A stretch of DNA of 15,682 nt, taken from contig CAJKWP010000026.1 in NCBI GenBank assembly GCA_905203645.1, positions 1 through 15,682 on the forward strand, written 5' to 3'. The DNA is from an uncultured Christensenella sp. GTDB taxonomy: Bacteria; Bacillota; Clostridia; Christensenellales; UBA1242. The translations under genes and the position numbers were made by a program. The notes under the pieces were generated by a model. It searched no databases, was not told the DNA's origin, and saw only the letters and a program-made list of their open reading frames with translations. Below are positions 1-7,145 of the stretch, in pieces; the first letter of the stretch is position 1; each line of letters starts with the position of its first letter.

Positions 1-13
1 TAATTTTAATTTA

Positions 14-496
14 TCAAAGTGTTCCTGCATTTGCACTGATTGTATATTTTACGTCATAATTTTTGAATATTTCTTTGATAAGTTTGCTTTTGGACTTGTG
101 CTTTGAAAATATGTCAACAACTTTGTAATCATCCCAACTTGTTTCGTATGCGATAAAATCTATGCCGTTGTCAACAAGGTCTTTTTTGAATTCCGAAAGA
201 TTTTCTGTTGGCACAGTAACCGTTATTTTCCAAAGTTGTTCCTTTCGCAATTTTTCGGTTATCAAAAGTCCAACATACACACCGACCAAGTTGCAAGAAA
301 CTGTCACCAAAACTGCCACCCACAATTCTACGTCTGCGATAGATTTTATTATAACCGTGTTGAAACCATAATTGATTGCACTGAAAATACTTGCAACAAT
401 TTTTGTTCCTTTTATAGTCACAACACTTTTGATTGTTGACAAAATAACGTTTACAAGTTGACAAACCAAAAACAGCAAAATAAACCATACTGTCAT
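14..496 (-). CDS. Small membrane protein, UPF0316/DUF2179-like
   Basis: The product has 160 residues. Roughly residues 1-80 are hydrophobic and hold two or three membrane segments, including the family-like stretch VILSTIKSVVTIKG near residues 18-31. The C-terminal half is soluble, with alternating strands and helices (KITVTVPTENLSEFKKDL onward), as in the DUF2179 domain attached to many Bacillota membrane proteins. The start is set at 496 because AGGAGAG lies about 7 bases upstream of that ATG; an in-frame TTG at 520 has no such signal. It is transcribed alone from a good promoter at 529-557. The biochemical function of this family is not established, so none is assigned. The family call rests on remembered patterns and was not checked by a search. 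Confidence 0.75.
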   Translation of the reverse strand: MTVWFILLFLVCQLVNVILSTIKSVVTIKGTKIVASIFSAINYGFNTVIIKSIADVELWVAVLVTVSCNLVGVYVGLLITEKLRKEQLWKITVTVPTENLSEFKKDLVDNGIDFIAYETSWDDYKVVDIFSKHKSKSKLIKEIFKNYDVKYTISANAGTL

Positions 497-528
497 ATAC
501 TTCTCTCCTTTTTTTGACAAAGAACACC

Positions 529-557
529 ATTATATCCTATTCATAATCAAAAATCAA
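529..557 (-). promoter_or_regulatory. Sigma-A promoter of the UPF0316-like gene
   Basis: On the minus strand, TTGATT (552-557) and TATAAT (529-534) are separated by 17 bases. Transcription should begin near 522, giving a leader of about 25 bases that contains the AGGAGAG ribosome binding site. Confidence 0.7.
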
Positions 558-580
558 GAGTGTTATGACAAAAATTTTGA

Positions 581-760
581 AGAACAATTAAAAACATATT
601 ACAAAAAAAGAACGCTTAAAAACAAGCATTGCTAAAAGTTACCCTATACACAGAACAATTGCAAGGCAAGGCTATACCTACAAAAAAAGAATGAATTAAA
701 ACAAGCAGGGCTAAACGATACCCTATACGCAGAACAATTAAAAACGAGCAAGACAAGGCT
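581..760. repeat. Degenerate tandem repeat, about 79-bp unit
   Basis: The units at 603-681 and 682-760 share AAAAAAAGAA, ACAAGCA, GCTAAA, ACCCTATAC and AGAACAATT at a constant offset of 79 bases. A further AGAACAATTAAAAAC at 581-595 matches 731-745 and looks like part of a third copy. There is no open reading frame. Function is unknown; it fills the gap downstream of both neighbouring genes. Confidence 0.6.
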
Positions 761-762
761 CG
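735..762 (-). terminator. Intrinsic terminator of the amidohydrolase-tex operon
   Basis: On the minus strand CGAGC, an 8-base loop and GCTCG (745-762) are followed by TTTTTAATT. It lies about 85 bases beyond the tex stop codon. The stem is short (5 bp), but the U-tract is in the right place. Confidence 0.5.
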
Positions 763-819
763 ACCCCGCCAAAAAACAGGAGTTTAGTAAAGCCTAAATG
801 ACTGTTTTGTGGCGGGGTC
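762..819. repeat. Long near-perfect inverted repeat
   Basis: Arms 762-779 and 802-819 pair over 18 bp with one mismatch (GACCCCGCC at the base). The 22-base loop holds a second inverted repeat, TTTAG (783-787) with CTAAA (794-798). No T-run follows on either strand, so it is not a canonical terminator alone, although it lies just before the terminator at 735-762 on the minus strand and may protect the 3' end of the operon transcript. Confidence 0.7.
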
Positions 820-844
820 AGTAAACACAGTATTGCGAAGTTTT

Positions 845-3010
845 TTATTGTTCTGATTCTTCTTCGACTTGTTTTATCGAAAGACTAATCCTCTTCTTCT
901 CCAAATCCACCCCAATAACTTTTACCTTGACTTTTTGTCCGACTTTCAGGGCTTCGGATGGATGTTTGATGTAAGATTTTGAAATTTCACTGATGTGAAC
1001 AAGTCCGTCTTGGTGAACACCGATATCAACAAAAGCGCCAAAGTCGATTACGTTACGTACGGTTCCGTTCAAAATCATGCCAGGTTTCAAATCTTCCATT
1101 GACAAGATGTCACTGCGGAGTTCGGGTTTTTCAAGTTCGTCCCTTATATCCCTGCCTGGTTTCAAAAGTTCACCAATCATATCCAAAAGTGTTGGAACGC
1201 CGACACCGACTTCTTTTGCAACCTTCTCTTCACCACGTTGTTTGACTTGTTGTGGAAGCAAAACAAGATTGTCGTTTGTTATGTCGTTTGGAGTATAATC
1301 AAACATTTTCAAAAGTTTGAGTGCCGCATCATAGGTTTCAGGATGCACAGCGGTGTTATCCAAAATATTTTCACCGCCAACAACACGCAAAAAGCCCGCC
1401 GCCTGTTCGTATGCTTTTGGTCCAAGTTTTGCAACCTTCAAAAGTTCTTCACGACTTTTGAATCTTTTGTTTTTGTTACGATATGCAACGATATTTTCGG
1501 CAACCGACGAATTGAGTCCCGAAACATAAGTAAGCAAACTTGGCGATGCGGTGTTAAGGTCAACCCCTACGCTGTTTACGCAATCTTCGACCGTATTGTC
1601 CAAAACTTCTTTCAAACGGTTTTGTGGCATATCGTGTTGATATTGTCCAACACCTATGCTTCGCACGTCGATTTTGATAAGTTCGGCAAGTGGGTCCGCA
1701 AGTCTTCTTGCAATACTTACGGCACTACGCAAAGCAACGTCAAAATCTGGAAATTCTTTTGCACCCAATTTTGAAGCGCTGTAAACGGATGCACCCGCTT
1801 CGTTAACCATTGCATAATCAACCTTGTGGTTGCAATGTTTGATAAGTTCGCAAACAAAAATTTCAGATTCTTTTGATGCTGTTCCGTTTCCGATAGCAAT
1901 GGTTTTTACATTGTATTTTTCGATAAGTGCTTTGAGTTTTTCAATCGCTTCTTCTGTTTTTGATTGTGGTGGTGTTGGATAAACAACCGTTGTTGCCAAA
2001 ACATCCGAATTTCCGTCAATAACAGCAATTTTGCATCCAGTACGATATGCTGGGTCAAATCCCATAATAACTCGGTCTTTGAGTGGAGATTGCAACAAAA
2101 GTGGTTTCAAGTTTACTTCAAACATCTTGATTGCTTGTTCATTTGCAGTATCTGTAAGGTTTGTACGACATTCACGTTCAAGTGATGGGAACAACAACCT
2201 TTCATAACTGTCTTCGATTGCCCCTTGAATGTAAGGGTTTGTGTTTTCGTTGTCTTTCAAGTATGCTTTTTCAATGATTGGCAAAGTTATTTTTTCGCTT
2301 ATTTCAATGTTTACTGACAAACACTTTTCCCTTTCGCCACGATTGATTGCCAAAATTCGGTGACTTGGAAGCGATTTTACTTCCTGTTCAAAGTTGTTGT
2401 ACATTTCATAAGTCTTGCTGTTTTCATTTTCAAGCAATGTACATTTGATTTTTGCGTTGTCAAAGATTGTTTGTCGAAGTTCTTTTCTTAAATTTGCGTC
2501 ATCCGAAATTGTTTCGGCGATGATATCCAACGCACCTTGCAAGGCTTCTTTTTCGTCTTTTACGCCTTTGTCGGCATTGATATATTGTTTTGCAAGTTCG
2601 TTTATATCATCTTTTGTCTTTTGTGCAAGCAAAATTTGTGCAAGTGGTTCAAGTCCCTTTTCTTTTGCCACGGATGCACGAGTTTTACGTTTTGGCTTGT
2701 ATGGACGATAAATATCTTCTACTTCGGTGAGTGTGCGAGCATTTTTGAGTGCCACTTCCAACTCGTCTGTCCATTTTTCTTGTTCTTTTATGGATTTTTC
2801 AACTTCGCCTTTGCGTTTTTCAAGATTACGCAAATACACAAGTCTGTCTGCAAATTCCCTTATAACTTGGTCATCGCAACTTCCATGCATTTCCTTGCGG
2901 TATCTTGCAATAAATGGCACAGTGCATCCTTCATCCAAAAGTGAGATAATGTTTTTTGCGTATTCAAGTTTCAAATCAAACTCTTGCGCCAGTTCTCTTT
3001 CAATTTCCAT
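845..3010 (-). CDS. tex: Tex family RNA-binding transcription accessory protein
   Basis: The 721-residue product has the usual Tex length and domain order: an N-terminal helical region with VPFIARYRKE (31-40) and the conserved YRPYKPKRKTRA block (101-112), a YqgF/RNase H-like domain starting at GFDPAYRTGCKIAVID (317-332), helix-hairpin-helix segments around 480-545 (NTAS at 486-489), and a C-terminal S1 RNA-binding domain (about 640-712, with IDFGAFVDIGVHQDGLVHISE). Tex proteins bind RNA or DNA and affect transcription and stress tolerance; the exact role in this organism is unknown. The start codon lies 6 bases after the stop of the upstream amidohydrolase gene, with an AAAGGA site overlapping that gene's end, so the two are probably translated from one operon. 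No truncation or frameshift is visible. Confidence 0.96.
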   Translation of the reverse strand: MEIERELAQEFDLKLEYAKNIISLLDEGCTVPFIARYRKEMHGSCDDQVIREFADRLVYLRNLEKRKGEVEKSIKEQEKWTDELEVALKNARTLTEVEDIYRPYKPKRKTRASVAKEKGLEPLAQILLAQKTKDDINELAKQYINADKGVKDEKEALQGALDIIAETISDDANLRKELRQTIFDNAKIKCTLLENENSKTYEMYNNFEQEVKSLPSHRILAINRGEREKCLSVNIEISEKITLPIIEKAYLKDNENTNPYIQGAIEDSYERLLFPSLERECRTNLTDTANEQAIKMFEVNLKPLLLQSPLKDRVIMGFDPAYRTGCKIAVIDGNSDVLATTVVYPTPPQSKTEEAIEKLKALIEKYNVKTIAIGNGTASKESEIFVCELIKHCNHKVDYAMVNEAGASVYSASKLGAKEFPDFDVALRSAVSIARRLADPLAELIKIDVRSIGVGQYQHDMPQNRLKEVLDNTVEDCVNSVGVDLNTASPSLLTYVSGLNSSVAENIVAYRNKNKRFKSREELLKVAKLGPKAYEQAAGFLRVVGGENILDNTAVHPETYDAALKLLKMFDYTPNDITNDNLVLLPQQVKQRGEEKVAKEVGVGVPTLLDMIGELLKPGRDIRDELEKPELRSDILSMEDLKPGMILNGTVRNVIDFGAFVDIGVHQDGLVHISEISKSYIKHPSEALKVGQKVKVKVIGVDLEKKRISLSIKQVEEESEQ

Positions 3011-3016
3011 TTTTGT

Positions 3017-4279
3017 TTATCCTTTTAACCTTTTTGAAATTTCATTACATTTTTTTGTTATAACATCCAAATCTTCGCCGATGTCAAACTTTCCGTTGTC
3101 ATAAAGCACTTTTCCAGCGACCATAGAAAGCAAAACGTCGCTTGCATTGCCACAATAAACAAGTGCCGATGCCCAATCACTTTGCGGCTGAAAATGAAGC
3201 GATGACGTGTTTATCAAAATCAAATCCGCTTGCCATCCAACCTTGATTTTTCCAACCTTGTCAAGCAAAAGTGCCTTTGCACCATTTATGGTTGCCATTT
3301 TTAAAACATCTTTTGCACCAACAACGTCCGCTTTGCCCATGCTGACCTTTGCAAGGGTTGATGTCAAAAACATTTCTTTGAACATATCCAAATTGTTGTT
3401 TGATGCTGGACCATCCGTGCCGATACAAACGTTTATGCCTTTGTCCAAATATGAATATATCGGTGCAATGCCACTTGCAAGTTTCAAATTGCTTGATGGG
3501 CAAGTTGCAACACTGACGTCATACTGCTTCAAAATTGCCATGTCGTCTTTGTCGCAATGCACTCCATGATAAATCAAACATGGTCTGTCAAAAAAGCCGA
3601 CCGACTCCAAAAGCCCGATTGGACTTTTGCCATAATTTGCATCACATTCACCTACTTCGGTCAACGTTTCGCTTGCGTGCACCGAAAGTGGCAATTCAAG
3701 TTTGTGTGCCATGTTTGTCATTTCTTCAAGTTCGCTGTCGCTGTAAGTATAAACCGAATGTGCAAACAACATATTTGTCAAAAGTGGACTGTCTTTGCAA
3801 AGATTGTGCCATTTTTCAATACTGCGAAAGATATTTTCGCCGCCAATTTCTTTGCCAAGTCCAATCCTTGCACGCACTTTTGCTTTTTTGATTGCTTCAA
3901 TGATTTTGTCTTGGAAAAAGTAACATTCTTCAAAACAAGTTATGCCACCTTTCAAGCCTTCTGCAATCGAAAGCATTTCGCCCCAATAAATATCTTCTTC
4001 GGTCATTTTTGCTTCGGTTGGCAAAATATTGTCAAAAAGCCATTCTTGCAAACAAAAGTCATCAAAACTGTTACGCAAAAGGCACATTGGATTGTGTGCA
4101 TGCGCGTTTACAAATCCAGGCATCAAAATATTGCCGTTGCCCAAAATGGTTTTGTCACAAACGTCAGTTATATCTTTTTGGATTTTTGAAATTTTATCAT
4201 CTTCAATCAAAACATCAGTTGTCTTGACAATTGCAAAATCGTCATCAAAGACTTTCACATTTTTGAATAATGTTTTCAT
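3017..4279 (-). CDS. mtaD: Amidohydrolase, MTA/SAH deaminase-like
   Basis: This is a 420-residue metal-dependent hydrolase of the cytosine/S-adenosylhomocysteine deaminase branch of the amidohydrolase superfamily. Such enzymes deaminate 5'-methylthioadenosine, S-adenosylhomocysteine or related purines, in the cytoplasm. Visible motifs are the HxH metal pair at H60 and H62 (NAHAHN), the HASET motif with metal ligand H201 and catalytic E204, YHGVHCD (H238), and the GTDG aspartate D289 followed by NNNLDM. PSSNLKLASG (261-270) is also typical. All expected catalytic positions are present. The predicted start has a modest TTGGAAC site upstream. It is the first gene of an operon with tex. Substrate cannot be fixed from sequence: related guanine or chlorohydrolase-type enzymes share these motifs, so the gene symbol is tentative. 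Confidence 0.85.
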   Translation of the reverse strand: MKTLFKNVKVFDDDFAIVKTTDVLIEDDKISKIQKDITDVCDKTILGNGNILMPGFVNAHAHNPMCLLRNSFDDFCLQEWLFDNILPTEAKMTEEDIYWGEMLSIAEGLKGGITCFEECYFFQDKIIEAIKKAKVRARIGLGKEIGGENIFRSIEKWHNLCKDSPLLTNMLFAHSVYTYSDSELEEMTNMAHKLELPLSVHASETLTEVGECDANYGKSPIGLLESVGFFDRPCLIYHGVHCDKDDMAILKQYDVSVATCPSSNLKLASGIAPIYSYLDKGINVCIGTDGPASNNNLDMFKEMFLTSTLAKVSMGKADVVGAKDVLKMATINGAKALLLDKVGKIKVGWQADLILINTSSLHFQPQSDWASALVYCGNASDVLLSMVAGKVLYDNGKFDIGEDLDVITKKCNEISKRLKG

Positions 4280-4297
4280 AATAGTTCCAATATTTTA

Positions 4298-4326
4298 TTG
4301 TATCAAAAATAATTTTGTATTAAAAT
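4298..4326 (+). promoter_or_regulatory. Possible dinB promoter
   Basis: TTGTAT (4298-4303), a 17-base spacer and TAAAAT (4321-4326) lie in the 111-base gap between the divergent amidohydrolase and dinB genes. The gap is extremely AT-rich, so chance matches are likely. No clear LexA-type operator was recognised. Confidence 0.35.
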
Positions 4327-4390
4327 ATATCTATATTCAAACACTATTTTTGACCAAGTACATTTTACCCAATAAGGAGCAAAAAATCAA

Positions 4391-5587
4391 ATGAAATTGA
4401 AAGAAAGAGTAATTTTACATTGTGATGCCAACAATTTTTTTGCTTCATGCGAATGCTTGGACAAACCCGAACTTTTGTCACAACCCGTTGCCGTTTCGGG
4501 CAACCCGGCAAAGCGTACCGGGATTATACTTGCCAAAAACGAATTGGCCAAAAAGGCAGGCGTATGCACCGGTGAGCCGATTTGGCAAGCCAAACAAAAG
4601 TGTCCACAACTTGTTTGTCTTCCACCCCATCACGAGTTTTATCAAACCATCAGTGACAAACTCAAAAATATATATCTTACCTACACCGACCACGTTGAAA
4701 GTTTTGGCATAGACGAATGCTGGCTTGACGTGACCGACAGTCAAAAACTTTTTGGCGACGGCATGCAAATTGCCGAAACTATCCGCAACCGTGTCAAGTC
4801 CGAAATTGGAATAACAGTTTCAATAGGCGTAAGTTTTTGCAAAATTTTTGCAAAACTTGGCAGTGACATGAAAAAACCTGACGCTATAACCCAAATTTCA
4901 AAACAAGATTACAAAAAAATGACGTACAATCTGCCGCTTACCGACGTTATCGGTTTTGGACGCCGACTTTCTGCAACGCTTTCAAAAACCGACATAAAAA
5001 CCATTGGCGATTTCGTGAACACCCCAACAGAATACATCCAACGCAAAATGGGTATTGTCGGCGTGCAAATGAAGGAAAAACTTTCGGGTTATGACTTTGA
5101 CCCCGTGCTTGTTTTTATGCCACTTCCAAAAAGCGTTGGCAACGGCACAACGACTATCATTGATATTCAAACAAAAGAAGAAATTTCAAATACAATAGCC
5201 TTTTTGTGCGACAAAATATCTGCAAGATTGCGAAAAAATAATTTTTCGGCAAACACTATCGGCGTTACGCTCAAAACCAGCGAATTCAAACATTTTCATC
5301 ACGACACAAAAATGCCGTATTTCACAAACGATTCGTTGCAACTGCACAATCACGCACTTGCACTTGTCGACACGTTTTGGAACTATGACCAAAAAGTTCG
5401 CTCCGTAACTGTTCGCACAACAAATTTGAAACAAACGTCAGACTTTCAACAACAATCTATGTTTGAAAATCCCAAAATCAAAGGGCTTGGTTTCGGCATC
5501 GACCAACTTCGTCAAAAATACGGCAAAGGCGCTATAACTTTGGCAAGCAACCTGACCAGCACTTTCATCAACGGAGAAAAAGATTAA
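4391..5587 (+). CDS. dinB: Y-family DNA polymerase (DNA polymerase IV)
   Basis: The 398-residue product is a translesion DNA polymerase. The palm-domain catalytic carboxylates are visible as D12 (HCDANNFFASCE) and D108/E109 (SFGIDECWLDVT). F17 aligns with the steric-gate aromatic residue that excludes ribonucleotides. A helix-hairpin-helix-like thumb follows near 185-210 (IGFGRRLSATLSKTDIKTIGDF), then the little-finger domain. QQSMF at 354-358 fits the QxxLF-type beta-clamp binding motif. The start is supported by AAGGAG at 4374-4379. The length is slightly longer than E. coli Pol IV (351 residues), and the C-terminal layout resembles the UvrX/YqjW-type Bacillota enzymes. It stands alone; no terminator was seen immediately downstream. 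Confidence 0.95.
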   Translation: MKLKERVILHCDANNFFASCECLDKPELLSQPVAVSGNPAKRTGIILAKNELAKKAGVCTGEPIWQAKQKCPQLVCLPPHHEFYQTISDKLKNIYLTYTDHVESFGIDECWLDVTDSQKLFGDGMQIAETIRNRVKSEIGITVSIGVSFCKIFAKLGSDMKKPDAITQISKQDYKKMTYNLPLTDVIGFGRRLSATLSKTDIKTIGDFVNTPTEYIQRKMGIVGVQMKEKLSGYDFDPVLVFMPLPKSVGNGTTTIIDIQTKEEISNTIAFLCDKISARLRKNNFSANTIGVTLKTSEFKHFHHDTKMPYFTNDSLQLHNHALALVDTFWNYDQKVRSVTVRTTNLKQTSDFQQQSMFENPKIKGLGFGIDQLRQKYGKGAITLASNLTSTFINGEKD

Positions 5588-5775
5588 AGAGTGCAAACAA
5601 ATTATCGTGACAAAAAAAATACCCAGCAACTGCGTTTCCATCAATATTTGAAGGTACAGTTTGGTCGTCAGTGGAGTAATCATTATAGCACTGCCGCATA
5701 AACACCAAAGCACATAAGGCATATCGAACACACGCAAGCAAATATAGATACGATAATTTTGTTACGCCTTTTCAT
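5568..5775 (-). pseudogene. Decayed start of a secreted or surface protein
   Basis: A well-placed AGGGGA precedes an ATG at 5775, which opens a 30-codon frame ending at 5683. It encodes a signal-peptide-like sequence: MKRRNKIIVSIFACVCS, then a hydrophobic core ending GVYAA, a plausible cleavage site. One base shift just before the stop continues a plausible mature sequence (CYNDYSTDDQTVPSNIDGN, then AVAGYF), which runs to a stop at 5568 inside the 3' end of dinB. A good ribosome site, a clean signal peptide and a frameshift together suggest the remnant of an exported protein gene whose body was lost. The frameshift could also be a sequencing error, but the gene would still be far too short. 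No family was recognised. Confidence 0.5.
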
Positions 5776-5836
5776 TTTGTCCCCTTTTGAAACTATGTAT
5801 TTTATCTTTTTTATTATATTCTTATATTCAATGCAA

Positions 5837-5872
5837 AAAAACAAAAAAAACAGGTCAAAATAACCTGTTTTT
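5837..5872 (-). terminator. Intrinsic terminator of the 5905-6714 gene
   Basis: The arms AAAAACAGGT (5846-5855) and ACCTGTTTTT (5863-5872) form a perfect 10-bp stem. On the minus strand it is followed by a long T-run (complement of 5837-5849, interrupted once). It lies 32 bases past the stop codon at 5905. The plus strand also has T residues after the stem, so it may work in both directions. Confidence 0.85.
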
Positions 5873-5904
5873 AAAAAATCTTGTCGTTACAAAAATTTCA
5901 AAAT

Positions 5905-6714
5905 TTATTTGCACATTTCATCGGATTTGTTTTGTTTCTTTTCTTTTGTTTTGCAAAATCTTTTTTCAAGAGTCTTGGAAAGAAATTTTATCTTTTTGTC
6001 TGCTTCTGTGCAAAGACTTTCATAATTTTTTTGCATTTCTTCTTTTGTAACATCTGCTCTTATTGCTTTGAAAGCAAGTGCATTTTCAGAATACATTTGG
6101 TTCAACACACCTTCGCTTATATATCTTGCTTTGAGTGAAAAACCATAATGAAGTCTGTAATTGTTGAGCTTAATATCGGCAAGTTTGCAATGAATTGGAT
6201 ATGCCTTTTCAGAAGGCACTTCTTTCCCATAAGCAATACCCCTTTCAAGGACTGCGATTTTTCCTTGGTTGCAAAGGTCGCTCAATTCTTGTATTTTGTA
6301 AACTCTTTTTTCGATTTCCAACGAAGAATCATAAGCAATTCTGTAAGCGGCACGATGCCATTCATTCCAATAACCAAAATCTCTTCCGCTTCCTTCGGAT
6401 ACTTGCACTGAAACATAATCATCGGTTTTTACAATTGCTTGTTTTGTATCTTTTTCCTTAAGTATGCAACAAGCCAAAAGTTTGTGAAAATCCCAGTTAT
6501 AAAAATATTTGAAATGTTTCAAAAATTCTTTGTCGTCCAATGTGTCAAAATGTTCAACAAGATATCCAAATCTTTCTTTTGATTTTTTCAAATTTTCAAT
6601 ACTTTCTGTAATCGTTTGATCATTGTACTCTGCCATAACATGTTCATTCAAGCCAAAAACATAGCTTGTATCTTCATAAGTTGAATTATCATCCTTAAAT
6701 TGACATATTTTCAT
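5905..6714 (-). CDS. Hypothetical protein, 269 residues
   Basis: I do not recognise this protein. It appears soluble, with no signal peptide or membrane segment. It has charged helical character and several aromatic clusters: FKYFYNWDFHKLLACC (about 88-103) and GRDFGYWNEWHRAAYRIAY (about 129-147). The C-terminal 55 residues are lysine- and glutamate-rich and possibly coiled-coil. The start at 6714 is chosen because AGAAGGAGAG lies 4-5 bases upstream, and the promoter at 6740-6768 would be inside any longer version. It forms a complete single-gene transcription unit with its own promoter and terminator, which argues that it is a real expressed gene. No catalytic motif was identified. Confidence 0.85.
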   Translation of the reverse strand: MKICQFKDDNSTYEDTSYVFGLNEHVMAEYNDQTITESIENLKKSKERFGYLVEHFDTLDDKEFLKHFKYFYNWDFHKLLACCILKEKDTKQAIVKTDDYVSVQVSEGSGRDFGYWNEWHRAAYRIAYDSSLEIEKRVYKIQELSDLCNQGKIAVLERGIAYGKEVPSEKAYPIHCKLADIKLNNYRLHYGFSLKARYISEGVLNQMYSENALAFKAIRADVTKEEMQKNYESLCTEADKKIKFLSKTLEKRFCKTKEKKQNKSDEMCK

Positions 6715-6739
6715 AAAACTCTCCTTCTTATACCCCAAA

Positions 6740-6768
6740 AGTATACCACGCCACCCGCCCCAAGTCAA
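6740..6768 (-). promoter_or_regulatory. Sigma-A promoter of the 5905-6714 gene
   Basis: On the minus strand, TTGACT (6763-6768) and TATACT (6740-6745) are separated by a 17-base spacer that is strikingly GC-rich for this genome (GGGGCGGGTGGCG). The start point would be near 6733, some 19 bases before the ATG. Confidence 0.75.
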
Positions 6769-6846
6769 GATTGAGTTTTTTTGACCACAAGAGCTTAAAA
6801 TATATCATTCCGAGCAGTTCGTAAACTTACACCCTTTGCCATCTAG

Positions 6847-6978
6847 TGTCCTTATGTGGACAAAAAAAAATAAAGGGGCAAGGAACTAAATCTGAGCCTT
6901 AGTGAACGATTTCTGCAGGCGATGCAATCGCCGAAGCCTTAGTGAACAATGCACAATTTAGTAAACTTGACCCCTTTT
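6847..6978 (-). repeat. Palindromic unit 1 with hairpin tail
   Basis: Arms at 6872-6891 and 6956-6978 form a long imperfect stem (AAAGGGGCAAG against CTTGACCCCTTT). Inside is a small hairpin, GGCGAT-GCA-ATCGCC (6918-6932), set between CTGCA and CGAAGCC. The 12-base sequence GCCTTAGTGAAC is directly repeated on both sides of it (6896-6907 and 6936-6947). On the minus strand the unit is followed by a T-run (6862-6870) and then by TGTCC-ACATAA-GGACA (6847-6862). No open reading frame is present. Unit 2 next door has the same design with different stem sequences. Confidence 0.7.
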
Positions 6979-6985
6979 ACCCCCA

Positions 6986-7133
6986 CTGCCCTTATGTAGA
7001 CAGCAAAAACAGCAAAGGAGCAAGTGGAAACTTAAAATGTGTTGGAGAGAGCGATTCTGCAGACATCGTAGATGTCGAAGCCTAGCGGTGCGACAACACT
7101 TTTAAGTAAGACACTTGCCTCTTTGCTGTTTTT
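6986..7133 (-). repeat. Palindromic unit 2, also serving as cysS terminator
   Basis: Arms 7005-7026 and 7112-7133 (AAAAACAGCAAAG against CTTTGCTGTTTTT) pair over 22 bp with two non-matching positions. An inner stem pairs 7030-7044 with 7094-7107. At the tip is GACATC-GTA-GATGTC (7062-7076), set between CTGCA and CGAAGCC exactly as in unit 1. On the minus strand it begins 12 bases after the cysS stop and its 3' arm ends in a T-run, so it can act as the cysS terminator. It is followed by a hairpin tail, TGTCT-ACATAA-GGGCA (6987-7002), equivalent to that of unit 1. Confidence 0.7.
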
Positions 7134-7145
7134 CTGAAAACACCC

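Noticed and set aside
762..819. The long hairpin as a standard intrinsic terminator
   Set aside because: No T-run follows the stem on either strand. The nearby 735-762 hairpin fits that role better.
5438..5737. A 99-codon minus-strand frame overlapping the end of dinB
   Set aside because: It has no ribosome site and most of it is the antisense of dinB and the wrong frame of the signal-peptide remnant.
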